From Oceanobacillus kimchii X50 (GTDB lineage: Bacteria; Bacillota; Bacilli; Bacillales; Amphibacillaceae), in contig NZ_CM001792.1 in assembly GCF_000340475.1 (NCBI RefSeq), positions 846,311 through 910,310 of the forward strand: 64,000 nt of DNA. The letters run 5' to 3'. Within the stretch, counting starts at the first letter, position 1; each line of letters begins with the position of its first letter. The notes below the pieces were generated by a model. It searched no databases. It had not been told where the DNA came from and worked only from the letters and a program-made list of their open reading frames with translations. Of this stretch, positions 17,503 through 26,439 are shown in pieces. A program made the position numbers and the translations under genes.

Positions 17503-17787
17503 GTGCAGGGTAAAAAAATAATTACACTTCTCGCGTTGATTTTAACCATCTTTTCTGTCGTTTTAATGATGACTTTGTATTTTGACTGGAATTACTTAAT
17601 GAACATCACATTTATTCGTGTGGGAAATTTTTTTATATTAACCTCATTAGCCTTTTCCATCTTAGCATTTATAATGGCAATCTTTTCTCATAATAAATGG
17701 AAATTAGTTTTACAATTAATAAATTTTTCATTAGTAATCATATTAGCTGTAATTAATATTATGGCTTTAGGGTTTAATGATCCGTAA
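17503..17787 (+). CDS. small membrane protein, unknown function
   Basis: A 94-aa protein with about three hydrophobic segments (about 6-26, 43-63 and 68-90) and almost no soluble part. It starts at GTG behind a weak GGTGAT site. It sits between an acetyltransferase and a nucleotidyltransferase-like gene in the same direction with short gaps, so all three may be co-transcribed. No family recognised. Confidence 0.6.
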   Translation: MQGKKIITLLALILTIFSVVLMMTLYFDWNYLMNITFIRVGNFFILTSLAFSILAFIMAIFSHNKWKLVLQLINFSLVIILAVINIMALGFNDP

Positions 17788-17809
17788 ATTTATATAAAGG
17801 AGTTTGGAA

Positions 17810-18337
17810 ATGAATAGCCTACAAATTTTAAAAGATGGTAACTTAGAACAAAAAAAGGTATATCAGGCTGTGCAGAAATTACAAGTTTTAGAAGATTTCA
17901 CCACATATCATCCTGTGGTTTGTGGTACATATCCAATTGATGTTTATACCGAAGAATCCGATATTGATATCATCATGTTTGTTGAAGATTTTCAATTATT
18001 TTCGCAAAAACTACAATTGCATTATTGTCACTTAAGAACATTTAATGTAAAAGAAAAATTCATTCGTCGCAATCAAGTTGTTAAGTCGCAATTTGATTTC
18101 AAAGGATACAAGTTTGAATTATTTGGTCAAAATGTTCCTACTTCTGAACAATACGCGTATTTACATATGAAAATTGAAAATCATATATTGAAGTTAAATC
18201 CTTTGATGAAAGATGAGATTCGCTTATTAAAAAAAGCAGGAATCAAAACAGAGCCTGCTTTTTGTATGTTGTTGGGAATTGCAGGAGATCCATATGAGGA
18301 ATTAATTAGTTATGGGATAGATCAAGGGATTATTTAA
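17810..18337 (+). CDS. DUF4269 nucleotidyltransferase-like protein
   Basis: The segment CGTYPIDVYTEESDIDIIMFV (broken here: GTYPIDVYTEESDIDI) places a conserved G-x-x-P and a DxD-type pair as in minimal nucleotidyltransferases; the whole 175-aa protein matches the DUF4269 pattern, including KSQFDFKGYKFELFGQ. An upstream in-frame TTG exists at 17804, but AAAGGAG ends seven bases before ATG 17810. The 3' end overlaps that of the convergent membrane protein by 8 bases. Substrate unknown. Confidence 0.72.
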   Translation: MNSLQILKDGNLEQKKVYQAVQKLQVLEDFTTYHPVVCGTYPIDVYTEESDIDIIMFVEDFQLFSQKLQLHYCHLRTFNVKEKFIRRNQVVKSQFDFKGYKFELFGQNVPTSEQYAYLHMKIENHILKLNPLMKDEIRLLKKAGIKTEPAFCMLLGIAGDPYEELISYGIDQGII

Positions 18338-18626
18338 TATTTCTACTAGACTCTTTCCTCTTTAGCCAATCGACATAACGTTTACCCTCAAGTAAAGAAA
18401 ATCCAAACGTTTCACGTGCTAATTTTACTGCCTTTACATCTTGTTGTTGATCAATGAGCAGTAATAATTGTTGATGTATTGGATGATCAGTATGATGGAA
18501 GTTTTCCTTTTTATTCACAATTTGGGTATTTGATTCAATAGATTTTAATTTACTTCGAGTTTTCATTAATTGAATTGTCAAATAAAGTACGATGAGAATA
18601 AGTAAAATAATGATTGTCAACTCCAT
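18330..18626 (-). CDS. membrane-anchored protein with ribosomal L7/L12 C-terminal-like segment
   Basis: A 98-aa protein with one N-terminal transmembrane helix (about 3-20), a charged linker, and a C-terminal segment AVKLARETFGFSLLEGKRYVDWL. That segment resembles the L7/L12 C-terminal fold pattern (AIKxVRExTGLGLKEAKxLV). Similar membrane-tethered proteins occur in Firmicutes without a settled role. It overlaps the 3' end of the DUF4269 gene tail to tail. The start has GGAGG within range. Confidence 0.65.
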   Translation of the reverse strand: MELTIIILLILIVLYLTIQLMKTRSKLKSIESNTQIVNKKENFHHTDHPIHQQLLLLIDQQQDVKAVKLARETFGFSLLEGKRYVDWLKRKESSRNIK

Positions 18627-18957
18627 ATTTTATCCTCCATTTGTTTATTTTTAAATACATTGTAACACCAAAAAGAATCAAGTGCTCTCCTTCGATTCAA
18701 CTATTACTCGTGGTATACTTATAGATATAACAACTAGGTGATTTTTCAATGAATATTATTGAAAATGTACGAGTACCAAAATGAAGCGTAACCAGAAAAG
18801 AAGTAACACATAATTGATGAATGCCCAGCGTAGCAAGGGAAAAAGGTAACTCATAAGTAAGATGAGAGTCCAGAATGAAGTATAGCCAGAGAGAAAGGTA
18901 ATTTCTTTATTGTTCTGATGGAACCACCATCCATATTGGGTTATAAGGAGTGTGAGG
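18627..18957. other. intergenic region with three related ~26-base units, possible leader RNA
   Basis: No gene is seen. Three imperfect direct units occur: GAAGCGTAACCAGAAAAGAA at about 18783, CCAGCGTAGCAAGGGAAAAA at about 18825 and GAAGTATAGCCAGAGAGAAA at about 18877, each ending in GTAAC or GTAAT. Just before the TauE-like gene a small hairpin GATGG-AACCA-CCATC occurs (18918-18932). Whether this is a structured leader of the permease mRNA or a degenerate repeat is unclear. Confidence 0.4.
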
Positions 18958-19692
18958 ATGGGGACGATTTTAGCTTTTATTAGTATTATTATAATCGCTA
19001 GTATATTTCAAACAAGTACTGGATTTGGCTTTTCAATTATGGCCACTCCTTTTTTACTTTTATTATTTTTACCACAGGATGCTATTCAGCTAAACATTGT
19101 ACTTTCGTTAATTATATCAATTGCATTGATATGGAAGATTAGAGCAGATGTAGACAAAATATTATTGAAGCGGATGGTAGTTGGAAGTATTATTGGGGTG
19201 CCGCTTGGGATTATTATTTATATGACGGTGGATATTATAATATTTAAATTAATGATTAGTATTATATTATTGTTATTAACACTCCTTCTTTTATGTCGTG
19301 TAAAGATGATTTCAACACCCAAAAGAGATTATTTCGTTGGATGGATCTCTGGTATTTTAACTACTAGTATTGGCATGCCAGGACCTCCCCTATTGTTGTA
19401 TTTTACTGGTACTAAAATAACAAAAGAAAAGCTTCGTGCAACTACACTTGCTTTCTTTCTATTCATTTATAGTATTAGTCTGATTACGCAAATAACATTT
19501 AGCGGGACGACAACATCGGTTTGGCTCTCAAGCTTGTATGCTATACCTCTAGTGATTATTGGTTTAGGATTGGGACAATACTTATTTAAAAAGATGAACC
19601 AACAAATATTTACAGTCATTACTTATGCTTTGTTGCTAATAACAGGTATATATTTATTATTTGATAGTATGAATTCAATTTTAACAGCTTAG
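18958..19692 (+). CDS. TauE/SafE-family membrane permease
   Basis: A polytopic membrane protein of 244 aa with about 7-8 hydrophobic helices, belonging to the sulfite exporter TauE/SafE (DUF81) family. The repeated signature TSTGFGFSIMATPFLLLLF at the N-terminus and GMPGPPLLLYF in the second half mark the two homologous halves. I choose ATG 18958 because AAGGAG lies seven bases upstream; the GTG at 18952 is too close to it. Likely exports or imports a small organic or sulfur-containing anion. The substrate is not apparent from neighbours. Confidence 0.85.
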   Translation: MGTILAFISIIIIASIFQTSTGFGFSIMATPFLLLLFLPQDAIQLNIVLSLIISIALIWKIRADVDKILLKRMVVGSIIGVPLGIIIYMTVDIIIFKLMISIILLLLTLLLLCRVKMISTPKRDYFVGWISGILTTSIGMPGPPLLLYFTGTKITKEKLRATTLAFFLFIYSISLITQITFSGTTTSVWLSSLYAIPLVIIGLGLGQYLFKKMNQQIFTVITYALLLITGIYLLFDSMNSILTA

Positions 19693-19708
19693 ATATGGAG
19701 GAGAAATT

Positions 19709-20269
19709 ATGGATTGGTTTGAGCGATTAAATAATTATTTCCCAGAGGATGAAATGAAAGCAAAACAACAGATGGATATACTGCTTAAAGAAAAAGGAGA
19801 CCACTATCATAAAGATGAAAGTGATGTACATATTTTGATGTATGCTGAATTTGAACATTTTGTATTTATTGATTTTTTATGGGTCTCTGAAAAAGCAAGA
19901 GGAAAAGGAATCGGGAAAAAACTAATTCAAATGTTAAAGGATAAAGGTAAAACAATCTTGCTTGAAGTTGAACCTGTGGATGAAAATAATCAGGATACGG
20001 AAAAGCGATTGCGATTTTATACAAGAGAAGGATTTAAGCTTGCATCAAACATAGGTTATGTATTCCAGGCTTTTGTGGCAAATGCAGAGACGCCACTTAG
20101 TATTATGTATTGGGATAGTTATGAGAAGACAGATAATGAAATATATCAACATATGAGAACCGTTTATCAAGAAATCCATACGTATAAAGCATTTGAAATA
20201 TATGGATATAAGCCTAAACAAATATCAGATGTAATTTGGATGAAAAATCAAGGGGGATTTTATAATTAA
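19709..20269 (+). CDS. GNAT acetyltransferase
   Basis: N-acetyltransferase of 186 aa. The acetyl-CoA-binding pattern is [17 protein letters not shown] (about 66-82), followed by [24 protein letters not shown]. The C-terminal third is a family-specific extension. It starts after GGAGGAG. The stop codon overlaps the region where the downstream fosB gene must begin, so the two are probably translated from one mRNA. Substrate unknown. Confidence 0.8.
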   Translation: MDWFERLNNYFPEDEMKAKQQMDILLKEKGDHYHKDESDVHILMYAEFEHFVFIDFLWVSEKARGKGIGKKLIQMLKDKGKTILLEVEPVDENNQDTEKRLRFYTREGFKLASNIGYVFQAFVANAETPLSIMYWDSYEKTDNEIYQHMRTVYQEIHTYKAFEIYGYKPKQISDVIWMKNQGGFYN

Positions 20270-20684
20270 TATTAAAGGACTGAATCATTTGCTGTTTTCT
20301 GTGTCTAATTTGGAACAATCTATCGACTTTTACCAACAGGTTTTTGATGCAAAGCTGTTAGTTAAAGGAAGATCCACAGCATATTTTGATTTGAATGGGA
20401 TCTGGTTAGCGTTAAATGAAGAAAAACATGTCCCGCGAAATGAAATTAATGAATCTTATACTCACATGGCATTTTCTATCGATGAATCAGAGCTAGAAAG
20501 TACTTATCAGCAATTAAAAGCGTTGAATGTTAACATTCTAGAAGGTCGAGAACGTGCTGAGCAAGATAAGCAATCCATTTATTTTACAGATCCAGATGGG
20601 CATAAATTTGAGTTCCACACGGGGACATTGCAAGATAGATTAGACTATTATCGTAATCAAAAAAAGCATATGACTTTTTATTAA
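20265..20684 (+). CDS. fosB: metallothiol transferase FosB (fosfomycin resistance), non-AUG start
   Basis: Inactivates fosfomycin by adding bacillithiol or cysteine with a divalent metal. The vicinal-oxygen-chelate fold is plain: [41 protein letters not shown] (metal His), [20 protein letters not shown] (metal Glu) and the ending [10 protein letters not shown], almost as in Bacillus and Staphylococcus FosB. The first metal His of the family lies in NHLLFS. Here that codon precedes the only usual start (TTG 20289), so a start at 20289 would delete it. The frame is open upstream and reads INIKGLNH behind AAGGGGGAT. The start must be a rare codon: ATT 20265, ATA 20262, ATT 20271 or CTG 20280. 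I chose 20265 by spacing. Confidence 0.88.
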   Translation: MNIKGLNHLLFSVSNLEQSIDFYQQVFDAKLLVKGRSTAYFDLNGIWLALNEEKHVPRNEINESYTHMAFSIDESELESTYQQLKALNVNILEGRERAEQDKQSIYFTDPDGHKFEFHTGTLQDRLDYYRNQKKHMTFY

Positions 20685-20722
20685 GTAAAAATGACATAGA
20701 ATTTTCTTTTCTATGCCATTTT

Positions 20723-20962
20723 TTAATATTGCAGTTCTTTTTTTTGAAAGTAATGAATGATTAAGCTAAAAATTAAAGATATAAAAGTATAAATAATGGT
20801 CCAGATAAAAAAGCTTGAGTTGTATACAAAAAAGGTAAGAGTCATAAAAACAATGAGAGTGATGGATGGAAAGACAAACCATTTTCGGAATAAAAAATAT
20901 CCAAAAACTGATGCAAGGATTACAAAAATCGGATAAACGATAAGAACTAATAGAAATTCCAA
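20723..20962 (-). CDS. small membrane protein (DUF2651-like)
   Basis: A 79-aa protein with three hydrophobic segments (about 3-22, 28-47 and 50-70) and the FGYFLFRKWFVFPSITL motif typical of the DUF2651 group of Bacillus membrane proteins. Start is TTG, nine bases after AAGGAG. No function is known. It converges with fosB. Confidence 0.65.
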   Translation of the reverse strand: MEFLLVLIVYPIFVILASVFGYFLFRKWFVFPSITLIVFMTLTFFVYNSSFFIWTIIYTFISLIFSLIIHYFQKKELQY

Positions 20963-21129
20963 AGCTATCAGCTCCTTGGGCTTTTATCTTAGTATACATT
21001 AAATCCAAGGATCTGAATATTCCAATTTTATTTCAATTGGTAAGAAAAAATTAAAAACAAATGAGAGTGCAGGAATTAACAGATTGATATAGAAGTAAAT
21101 ATGGAAGTCGTAAAAACAGGAGAGATGTT

Positions 21130-22191
21130 ATGGTTACGTCCTTATTAGAAACTATTGGGATTGAATATCCTATTATCCAAGCGCCAATGGCAGGAGGAAT
21201 TACAACTCCAGAATTGGTAGCAAATGTCTCCAAAAATGGAGGATTAGGGATGATAGCGGCGGGTTATTTAGATCCTGACCAATTAAAAGTTGCCATTCAA
21301 GAAGTAAAAAAAAGAGTGGATAAACCTTTTGGGGTTAATTTATTTGTTCCCAATGATTTTACATATTTTTCTCAACATGTGGAAAACATGCAACTAATGA
21401 TGAAAAGCATATATGATGAACTTCAAATAACTGACTATAAAGTAGGTGAACTTCCAAAATTTAAAGATCAACAAGCAATATTCGAACAACATTTGCAGGT
21501 GATTCTCGAAGAAGCAATAAAAGTGTGCTCATTTACTTTTGGATTGCCAAGCGAAGAGCAGATAAAACAGTTAAGGCAAGCAGGTGTCTATACAATTGGA
21601 ACAGCTACTACTGTAAGAGAAGCTCTTTTTATACAAGAGCTAGGAATGGATGCTGTCGTAATGCAAGGTAGTGAAGCTGGAGGACATCGTAGCCATTTCT
21701 TAAGTTCTTTTCAAGAAGGTAATATCGGCTTAATGGCCCTTGTTCCTCAAGCAGTTGAGGAAATCAATATTCCTATTATCGCTGCTGGTGGGATCATGAA
21801 TGGGAGAGGGGTACGAGCGTGTTTACAACTTGGAGCTCAAGCTGCCCAAATGGGAACAGCTTTCTTAACATTAAAAGAAAGTGGCGCACAGGACCTTCAT
21901 AAAACTGCTGTTCTTTACGCTACTGAGGATAAAATGGTATTTACAAAAGCTTTCTCTGGAAAATGGGCAAGGGGAATTAAGAATGAATTTACAGAAGAAA
22001 TGAATTCAAATGAAGCAATGACTTTACCATTTCCTATTCAAAATACATTGACACAATCAATTCGTAAAGAAGCTGCTAAGCAAAAGAAGTCTGAATATAT
22101 GTCATTGTGGTCCGGGCAGGCTCCACGTTTAGCAACAAATATTGATGTTACTACGTTCATGGATCGACTGATTAGAGAATTAAATTATTAG
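21130..22191 (+). CDS. nitronate monooxygenase (2-nitropropane dioxygenase family)
   Basis: FMN-dependent TIM-barrel enzyme oxidising alkyl nitronates. Visible motifs are the N-terminal PIIQAPMAGG, the FMN-binding GLGMIAAGY and GVNLFVP, the signature GSEAGGHRSHF (about 180-190, with the catalytic His) and AAGGIMNGRGV for phosphate binding. The 353-aa length is usual. Starts after GGAGAGATGTT. FabK-type enoyl-ACP reductases share the fold, but the GGHR segment favours nitronate monooxygenase. Confidence 0.87.
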   Translation: MVTSLLETIGIEYPIIQAPMAGGITTPELVANVSKNGGLGMIAAGYLDPDQLKVAIQEVKKRVDKPFGVNLFVPNDFTYFSQHVENMQLMMKSIYDELQITDYKVGELPKFKDQQAIFEQHLQVILEEAIKVCSFTFGLPSEEQIKQLRQAGVYTIGTATTVREALFIQELGMDAVVMQGSEAGGHRSHFLSSFQEGNIGLMALVPQAVEEINIPIIAAGGIMNGRGVRACLQLGAQAAQMGTAFLTLKESGAQDLHKTAVLYATEDKMVFTKAFSGKWARGIKNEFTEEMNSNEAMTLPFPIQNTLTQSIRKEAAKQKKSEYMSLWSGQAPRLATNIDVTTFMDRLIRELNY

Positions 22192-22249
22192 ATATGGAAG
22201 AATATAGATTTTTAGATAGATGAGTATGATTCGTCTAAGGAGTGATTAC

Positions 22250-22426
22250 ATGGAGGTAATATTAATATTTGTAATAGGGTTCGTGGTTCTATTACTTGCG
22301 TTTATTGCCTTAATCAAATCAATAACTCATCGAATTCAAAATTCGGGTAAAGAAGTAAAAGAAAAGATTAAACATTTAGAGAAAAGGTTAGATGAGTTAG
22401 AAAATAGCGAGGATAGTAAGAAATAG
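22250..22426 (+). CDS. small membrane protein (DUF4083-like) with coiled-coil tail
   Basis: A 58-aa protein with one N-terminal transmembrane helix (about 2-25) and a charged C-terminal heptad-like segment (KEKIKHLEKRLDELEN). The ORF can be extended upstream, but AAGGAGTG is seven bases before ATG 22250, giving MEVILIF, the usual beginning of such proteins. Confidence 0.65.
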   Translation: MEVILIFVIGFVVLLLAFIALIKSITHRIQNSGKEVKEKIKHLEKRLDELENSEDSKK

Positions 22427-22501
22427 TCATCTGTTTCTCTGTATAGATGGTAATGTGTTGGGTAAACTATCGGTGATATATCATCGAAAGGAGCTTGTTG
22501 G

Positions 22502-22687
22502 ATGAACCAATTAACACAAACAGAACTAGAAAATCTGCGGAAAATGATTGGAGAGCATGAAATGATTGCCAATAAATTAGAATCTTATGCTCAAGATGCA
22601 ATGGATCCGGAATTAAAGTCAATTTTACAACGTGATGCTCAAGCAGCTCGACAAGCACAACAACAGTTACTCCCATTTTTACAGTAA
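22502..22687 (+). CDS. small CotF-like spore protein
   Basis: A 61-aa helical protein (MNQLTQTELENLRKMIGEHE) rich in Gln and Ala. It resembles the first half of the ferritin-like CotF/YhcQ spore coat group. The start follows GAAAGGAG. It is directly followed by a second such gene 12 bases downstream, and the pair would be co-transcribed, probably during sporulation; that timing is inference from the family. Confidence 0.68.
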   Translation: MNQLTQTELENLRKMIGEHEMIANKLESYAQDAMDPELKSILQRDAQAARQAQQQLLPFLQ

Positions 22688-22699
22688 GGAGAGAGGTAC

Positions 22700-22954
22700 A
22701 TGTTACAAGATAAGGATATTGTTAATGATTATTTAAATGGGTTAAATGCGAGTATGAAAAGCTATGCTGGATATATTACAGAGGCAAATAATCCAGAACT
22801 ACGTCAAAAATTAATCAGCTTACGTAATGGTGATGAGGCAAGACAGTTAAATGTATATCAATATGCATTACAAAAAGGTTTATATAAGCCTGCACAGCAA
22901 GCTACTCCACAAGAAATACAGCAAGTACAAACTGAATTAAACCAAGGAAGTTAA
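22700..22954 (+). CDS. CotF-like spore coat protein
   Basis: An 84-aa helical protein (MLQDKDIVNDYLNGLNASMK...) matching the second half of the CotF spore coat fold. With the preceding 61-aa protein it may form the two parts of a split ferritin-like bundle. RBS is AAGGAGAGAG. A terminator follows the stop. Confidence 0.72.
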   Translation: MLQDKDIVNDYLNGLNASMKSYAGYITEANNPELRQKLISLRNGDEARQLNVYQYALQKGLYKPAQQATPQEIQQVQTELNQGS

Positions 22955-22983
22955 TAAGCTGGTGATACCCAGCTTATTTTTTA
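22953..22983 (+). terminator. terminator after the CotF-like pair
   Basis: AATAAGCTGG and CCAGCTTATT form a 10-bp stem with loop TGATAC, followed by a T-rich run. Confidence 0.85.
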
Positions 22984-23143
22984 TTTTAAAGTAAAATTCT
23001 AAAAGTTACTTTTCCTAAAGTTAGAATTTCTAGCAAACATGGTCATTCTATCGTTTACTCACTATTCTATTAGGCATTTCTTGAAATTAAACAAAATTTT
23101 CTTTTTTCCGATAGTGAAAGTAGATCACTTTGGAGGATAGAAA

Positions 23144-23851
23144 ATGTTTAATTTATGGAGAACAAGTTTTATAGTTGTAGTAGCATTATTTTTTTTAGTA
23201 GCATGTAAACAAGAAGCAATGGAAGATCACGTAGAAGTAGCAGCTAAGGAGGAAAAAGTAGAATCTGTAGAAGTGAGTTTTGAAGAAACTATAATAGATA
23301 TGTATCTTCCAGAAGAGAATTCAGAACCAAGAAAAACATTAATAACTCACGTAATGTTGCACTTTAGTAGTAATGTACTAAAGAAGCCAGAGGATCCCTT
23401 TCATGTGGAAGATATTTATGAGTTATTCCGTGATTATGGGTTATCTGCACATTATGTAATTGATCGAACGGGTCAAATATATCGATTTGTGTCAGAAGAA
23501 AGAATTGCTTATCATGCTGGTGAAGGGAAGATAGAAGGGATTCTAAAGTATGAAAACAATTTGAATCCTTATTCTATAGGAATTGAACTATTGGCAATTG
23601 GTACAAAAGAAGAAATGTTGCCAATGCTGAGTGCTGAACACTATGATACAATAAGTTCTAAACATGTAGGTTATACAGATGAACAGTATGAAGCTTTACA
23701 AGATCTATTAATTAATATTTCAACAAGACAACATAAATTAAAACTGGATCGGAACCACATCATTGGTCACCAGGAATATGCACCAGAACGAAAAACTGAT
23801 CCAGGTGCACTCTTTGATTGGGAAAGGTTAATGAGCGGGATTGAGAATTAA
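23144..23851 (+). CDS. lipoprotein N-acetylmuramoyl-L-alanine amidase (Amidase_2/PGRP)
   Basis: Zn-dependent peptidoglycan amidase tethered to the membrane outer face. The signal peptide ends in a lipobox LVAC (Cys21). After a Glu-rich linker, the Amidase_2 domain (about 60-225) shows ITHVMLHFSS (first Zn His), SAHYVIDRTGQIYRFV, AYHAGEG, NPYSIGIELL (catalytic Glu) and HIIGHQEYAPERKTDPG (second Zn His). It lies 19 bases before a bceR-like gene in the same direction, so it may belong to that antimicrobial-peptide response unit, or simply act in cell-wall turnover. RBS is GGAGGA. Confidence 0.87.
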   Translation: MFNLWRTSFIVVVALFFLVACKQEAMEDHVEVAAKEEKVESVEVSFEETIIDMYLPEENSEPRKTLITHVMLHFSSNVLKKPEDPFHVEDIYELFRDYGLSAHYVIDRTGQIYRFVSEERIAYHAGEGKIEGILKYENNLNPYSIGIELLAIGTKEEMLPMLSAEHYDTISSKHVGYTDEQYEALQDLLINISTRQHKLKLDRNHIIGHQEYAPERKTDPGALFDWERLMSGIEN

Positions 23852-23870
23852 AAAAGGAGGTATAGTACAT

Positions 23871-24554
23871 TTGTTTCGGGTTCTTATAATTGAAGATGAT
23901 CAAACATTGTTAAAAGAGTTAATTAGTCAGTTAAATCAATGGGATTATGAAACTTTTGGGGTTGAAGATTTTAATTTTGTAATGGAGCGTTATAATGAAA
24001 TTCAACCTGATCTGCTTATTATCGATATTCAACTTCCAAAATATGATGGTTTCCATTGGTGTAGAACGATACGATCTCGCTCTGATGTACCTATAATTTT
24101 TTTATCCAGTAGAGACCATCCTATGGATATGGTTATGGCAATGCAACTAGGGGCAGATGATTATGTTCAAAAACCATTTCATTTTGAGGTATTACTTGCT
24201 AAAATTCAAGCTATTCTTCGTAGAACGTATCGTTATAGTCAATCTGCAAATGTTGATATAAGAATTTGGAATCAAGCTACCATCAACTTTAGTAAAGGTG
24301 ATATTCATTATAAGGATGGTAGGGTGGAGTTAAGTAAAAACGAAAATAGTATTCTTCGCATTTTGGTCGACCAAAAAAATCAAATTGTATCTCGAGATGA
24401 ACTTATTCGAGCATTATGGGATGATGAGCGATTTATTAGTGATAACACACTTACGGTAAATGTAAATAGACTTCGTAAAAGCCTTGACCATCTAGGACTT
24501 GGGAAATTTATTGAAACTAGGATTGGACAAGGTTACATAGCAATAGAGGAGTAA
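23871..24554 (+). CDS. bceR: BceR-type response regulator
   Basis: OmpR-family regulator of cell-envelope stress. The receiver domain (about 1-115) has the acidic pocket IIEDD and phosphoacceptor Asp52 (IIDIQLPKYDG); the winged-helix domain (about 135-225) includes RDELIRALWDDERFISDNTLTV in parts. The frame is open further upstream, but AAAAAGGAGG precedes TTG 23871, giving MFRVLIIEDD, the natural family start. Sensor kinase and ABC genes follow. Name assigned by module type; an exact orthologue of B. subtilis bceR (versus psdR or yxdJ) cannot be decided here. Confidence 0.85.
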   Translation: MFRVLIIEDDQTLLKELISQLNQWDYETFGVEDFNFVMERYNEIQPDLLIIDIQLPKYDGFHWCRTIRSRSDVPIIFLSSRDHPMDMVMAMQLGADDYVQKPFHFEVLLAKIQAILRRTYRYSQSANVDIRIWNQATINFSKGDIHYKDGRVELSKNENSILRILVDQKNQIVSRDELIRALWDDERFISDNTLTVNVNRLRKSLDHLGLGKFIETRIGQGYIAIEE

Positions 24555-24559
24555 GGCAA

Positions 24560-25564
24560 ATGATTTTCAGTTATATGAAAGAAAGAATTAGTTGGATTAT
24601 ATTGTTTTTAGCGCTACAATTAACCACCTTAATCGTTGGATATATTGATATGACTATACCTATGGAATCTATTTACTATATTATATTTATCCAATTTATT
24701 ATTGGGATTACTTTCTTTATAGTACGCTACAGGAAAGAAACTAAGTTTTATAAAGAATTAATGGAATGGAAGCCAGAGATAGATTTAATAGATATGCCTG
24801 AAGGAGACACATTATTTTCTAGAATTGTAACTAATGCACTAGAAGATCAATCTCAAATATACCGTGAAGAATATAATCAGCTCCAGTTAGATGTACGAAG
24901 AGAAAAAGATGATCTCCTTGTGTGGATACATGAAGTAAAAACTCCATTAACCACAATGCAGTTAATGTTAGAACGGGTAGAAGATAAAGAATTGCGTTCT
25001 CAATTGTCCTATGAATGGCTTCGTATTCATTTGTTATTAGATCAACAACTTCATCAGCGAAGAATTCCCTTTATGAAAAATGATTTGTATATAGAAAATG
25101 TTGATTTGGAATCTATAATTAATGAAGAAATTAGAACATTGCGTTCTTGGTGTATGCAGAAAGGGATAGGTTTTCAAATTGAACTAAACATCACTCAGTT
25201 GCTTTCCGATGCGAAGTGGCTTCATTTTATACTCCGTCAACTTATTACTAACGCGGTTAAGTATAGTGAAAAGAATGATATAACGATTCGAAGTTTAATC
25301 ATGAACAATCAAAATATACTCTATATATCAGATAAGGGGCGGGGAATATCCGCTAAAGATTTGCCGCGAATTTTTGAGAAAGGTTTTACATCAACAAAGG
25401 AGCATTTTGATCAAAGTTCCTCGGGCATGGGTTTATACTTGGCGAAACAAGCTGCTGATTCATTAGGAATTAAAATAGAAGTTTCTTCTGAATGGAATAG
25501 AGGTACTTGTTTTCAGTTGATTTTTCCAAAAAAGAATGATTTATTACATATAACAAGCATGTGA
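24560..25564 (+). CDS. bceS: BceS-type intramembrane-sensing histidine kinase
   Basis: A 334-aa kinase with two N-terminal transmembrane helices (about 11-30 and 39-56) joined by a very short extracellular loop, so it cannot bind ligand itself. In this family the ABC permease senses the peptide. The dimerisation box has His124 in WIHEVKTPLTT; the ATPase domain shows LRQLITNAVKYS (N box), DKGRGI (G1), IFEKGFTS and SSGMGLYLAK (G2). The stop lies inside a strong hairpin that separates the regulatory genes from the ABC genes. Confidence 0.9.
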   Translation: MIFSYMKERISWIILFLALQLTTLIVGYIDMTIPMESIYYIIFIQFIIGITFFIVRYRKETKFYKELMEWKPEIDLIDMPEGDTLFSRIVTNALEDQSQIYREEYNQLQLDVRREKDDLLVWIHEVKTPLTTMQLMLERVEDKELRSQLSYEWLRIHLLLDQQLHQRRIPFMKNDLYIENVDLESIINEEIRTLRSWCMQKGIGFQIELNITQLLSDAKWLHFILRQLITNAVKYSEKNDITIRSLIMNNQNILYISDKGRGISAKDLPRIFEKGFTSTKEHFDQSSSGMGLYLAKQAADSLGIKIEVSSEWNRGTCFQLIFPKKNDLLHITSM

Positions 25565-25582
25565 CAGCAATGTCACATGCTT
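25555..25582 (+). terminator. hairpin between bceS and bceA
   Basis: A perfect 12-bp stem AAGCATGTGACA/TGTCACATGCTT with a GCAA tetraloop; the bceS stop codon is inside the left arm. TTATTATATT follows. It may act as a terminator or mRNA processing signal, so bceAB probably has its own BceR-dependent promoter in the next 95 bases. Confidence 0.75.
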
Positions 25583-25677
25583 TATTATATTGTTCGGAGA
25601 ATCGAAGGAATTTCTTTATTTATATACGATAAAATAGGTTCATACTAGAAACTAGAATTAAAAAGGAGTAATAAATA

Positions 25678-26439
25678 ATGAGTATATTGCAAGCTCAACA
25701 AGTTTATAAAAGTTATGGAAATAAATTCAATCGTCAAGAGGTATTAAAAGGAATTGATTTAACAGTAGATAAGAGAGAGTTTGTAGGAATAATGGGGGCA
25801 TCGGGGTCTGGGAAAACCACTTTACTTAATGTGCTATCTTCTATCGATAAAGTGAGTCAAGGAAAAATTCAAATTGAAGGAAAAGAATTTACGAGTATGA
25901 AAGATAAGCAAATTGCAGAATTTAGAAAGCAGCATTTGGGATTCATTTTTCAGGAATATAATTTACTGGATACTTTAAAGGTAAAAGAAAATATTTTATT
26001 ACCATTAACTGTACAAAAAATATCTAAAACAGATGCCCAAATTAGATTTCAACAGGTGGCTCAGGAATTAGAAATTTTTGATATACGGGATAAGTATCCA
26101 AATGAAATTTCAGGAGGACAAAAACAGCGTACTTCTGCTGCTCGAGCTTTTATTCACAATCCTAGTATGATATTTGCTGACGAACCAACAGGGGCGTTAG
26201 ATTCAAAAGCAGCTTCAAATTTACTTAATCGATTAGTAGATTTAAATGAAAAAAGAGCATCTACAATTGTGATGGTTACACATGATCCATTAGCAGCTAG
26301 TTATTGTAGTAGGGTGATTTTTATTAAAGATGGAAGAATATACTCTCAGTTAAATAAAGGTGATGAGACACGTAAATCTTTTTTTGATGACATTATAAAA
26401 ACTCAAGGCGTGTTAGGTGGCGTACATCATGACTATTAG
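25678..26439 (+). CDS. bceA: BceA-type ABC transporter ATPase
   Basis: Cytoplasmic ATPase of a peptide-detoxification transporter. Walker [10 protein letters not shown] (40-48), Q-loop FIFQEYNLL, signature SGGQKQR, Walker [13 protein letters not shown] and switch His in VTHDPLAA. The 253-aa length is usual for the MacB/Bce group. RBS AAAAAGGAG. Its last codons overlap the permease start by 11 bases. Confidence 0.92.
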   Translation: MSILQAQQVYKSYGNKFNRQEVLKGIDLTVDKREFVGIMGASGSGKTTLLNVLSSIDKVSQGKIQIEGKEFTSMKDKQIAEFRKQHLGFIFQEYNLLDTLKVKENILLPLTVQKISKTDAQIRFQQVAQELEIFDIRDKYPNEISGGQKQRTSAARAFIHNPSMIFADEPTGALDSKAASNLLNRLVDLNEKRASTIVMVTHDPLAASYCSRVIFIKDGRIYSQLNKGDETRKSFFDDIIKTQGVLGGVHHDY

